Source: Methanobacterium_B sp963703015 (lineage in GTDB: Archaea > Methanobacteriota > Methanobacteria > Methanobacteriales > Methanobacteriaceae). From it: 64,000 nucleotides of DNA. How positions within the stretch are numbered: the stretch's first letter is position 1; each line of letters starts with the position of its first letter. Positions 63,733 to 64,000 of the stretch are shown piece by piece. Made by a program: the position numbers and the translations under genes. The notes beneath the pieces are model-generated. The model saw only the letters and a list, made by a program, of their open reading frames with translations. It had not been told where the DNA came from and searched no databases. The DNA lies in assembly GCA_963703015.1 (NCBI GenBank), contig OY969779.1, positions 248,001 through 312,000 on the forward strand. The letters run 5' to 3'.

Positions 63733-64000
63733 GTGAACATATTTATAGGACGATTTAGTTATTCTAGGAATAATTTAGGGAGTTATAGTAAAGATAATTT
63801 ATTAATTTTTGGACTAATTTTAATTGGTTTAATGGTCATTTTTTCTTATGGTATGGGTAATGTATCAGCTGCTTCTAGTGACTCAATTTATGTTAATAGT
63901 TCATCAGGAAACGATAATTATAACGGTATAAGTTCCATATGGACTAGTGGCTTAAACGGGCCTAAAGCAACTATAAAAAATGCTACAGGCACAGTTACAA
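63733..64000 (+). CDS. Adhesin-like protein, N-terminal part, cut by the window end
   Basis: A partial frame of about 89 codons that runs off the window. It has a basic start, a hydrophobic signal core (LLIFGLILIGLMVIF) ending NVSAA, then SIYVNSSSGNDNYNG and GPKATIKNATGTVT, the same opening as the adhesins at 24686 and 34543. It is too short for a full-length call, but beta-helix adhesin is near certain. The start is uncertain: the GTG at 63733 lies in the ribosome site GGGGTGA and the following in-frame candidates are ATA codons at 63739 and 63745. Confidence 0.8.
   Translation, partial: MNIFIGRFSYSRNNLGSYSKDNLLIFGLILIGLMVIFSYGMGNVSAASSDSIYVNSSSGNDNYNGISSIWTSGLNGPKATIKNATGTVT

Overview
The window looks like a piece of chromosome from a methanogen of the order Methanobacteriales, most likely the genus Methanobacterium. 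The reasons are the AT-rich sequence, strong Shine-Dalgarno sites of the GGAGGTGAT type with frequent TTG and GTG starts, a secreted enzyme carrying two pseudomurein-binding repeats, many adhesin-like proteins (parallel beta-helix, Ig-like and DUF11 repeats), DUF4013 and DUF2085 membrane proteins, and long PAS/GAF sensor kinases. There is no rRNA, CRISPR array or phage block. One tRNA gene (Leu, CAA) lies near the left end.

Layout. 0-2.4 kb: two small secreted Ig-like proteins, tRNA-Leu and a small orphan. 2.4-5.4 kb: a ppx-ppk polyphosphate operon. 6-8.7 kb: a MacB/LolD-type ABC transporter (ATPase plus permease) behind a TetR regulator that has a clean 17-bp palindromic operator. 9-13.3 kb: a small winged-helix protein, then a REC-PAS-GAF-PAS histidine kinase split in two by a frameshift. 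13.3-15.1 kb: a complete IS1182-like insertion sequence with terminal inverted repeats and a 5-bp target duplication. 15.1-19.7 kb: two tandem paralogous coiled-coil membrane proteins and a beta-helix adhesin. 20-24.3 kb: a stand-alone receiver protein, a Na+/H+ antiporter, a ClC channel or antiporter, and a Fic-fold protein that has lost its catalytic residues. 24.7-36.4 kb: a surface-protein region with two adhesins, a pseudomurein-binding metallopeptidase-like enzyme, an AstE/AspA-like secreted hydrolase, a secreted transglutaminase, an intact Fic enzyme with an unusual 12-bp repeat array, and a methyltransferase. 36.5-41 kb: a PadR regulator opposite a tiny Cys-rich protein, a membrane protein split by a frameshift, a DUF4013 protein and another adhesin. 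41.6-45.1 kb: a giant NosD/DUF11 adhesin with three 351-bp tandem repeats. 45.5-50 kb: a cluster of small zinc-ribbon, DUF2085 and TM2-like membrane proteins and a YbjQ-domain membrane protein. 50-63.3 kb: an alpha/beta hydrolase, three long PAS/GAF histidine kinases that share one kinase core, a VOC-SRPBCC fusion and a second YbjQ protein. The last 270 bases open another adhesin that runs off the window.

Together the genes describe cell-surface construction (pseudomurein-acting enzymes and adhesins), environmental sensing (four kinases and one lone receiver) and ion or phosphate storage. The most notable observations are a Fic paralog inactivated at every diagnostic site, a 12-bp repeat that puts six in-frame stops after the active fic gene and recurs in its promoter, several genes that appear to start at ATT or ATA at the same distance from the ribosome-binding site as their normal neighbours, and two frameshifted genes.
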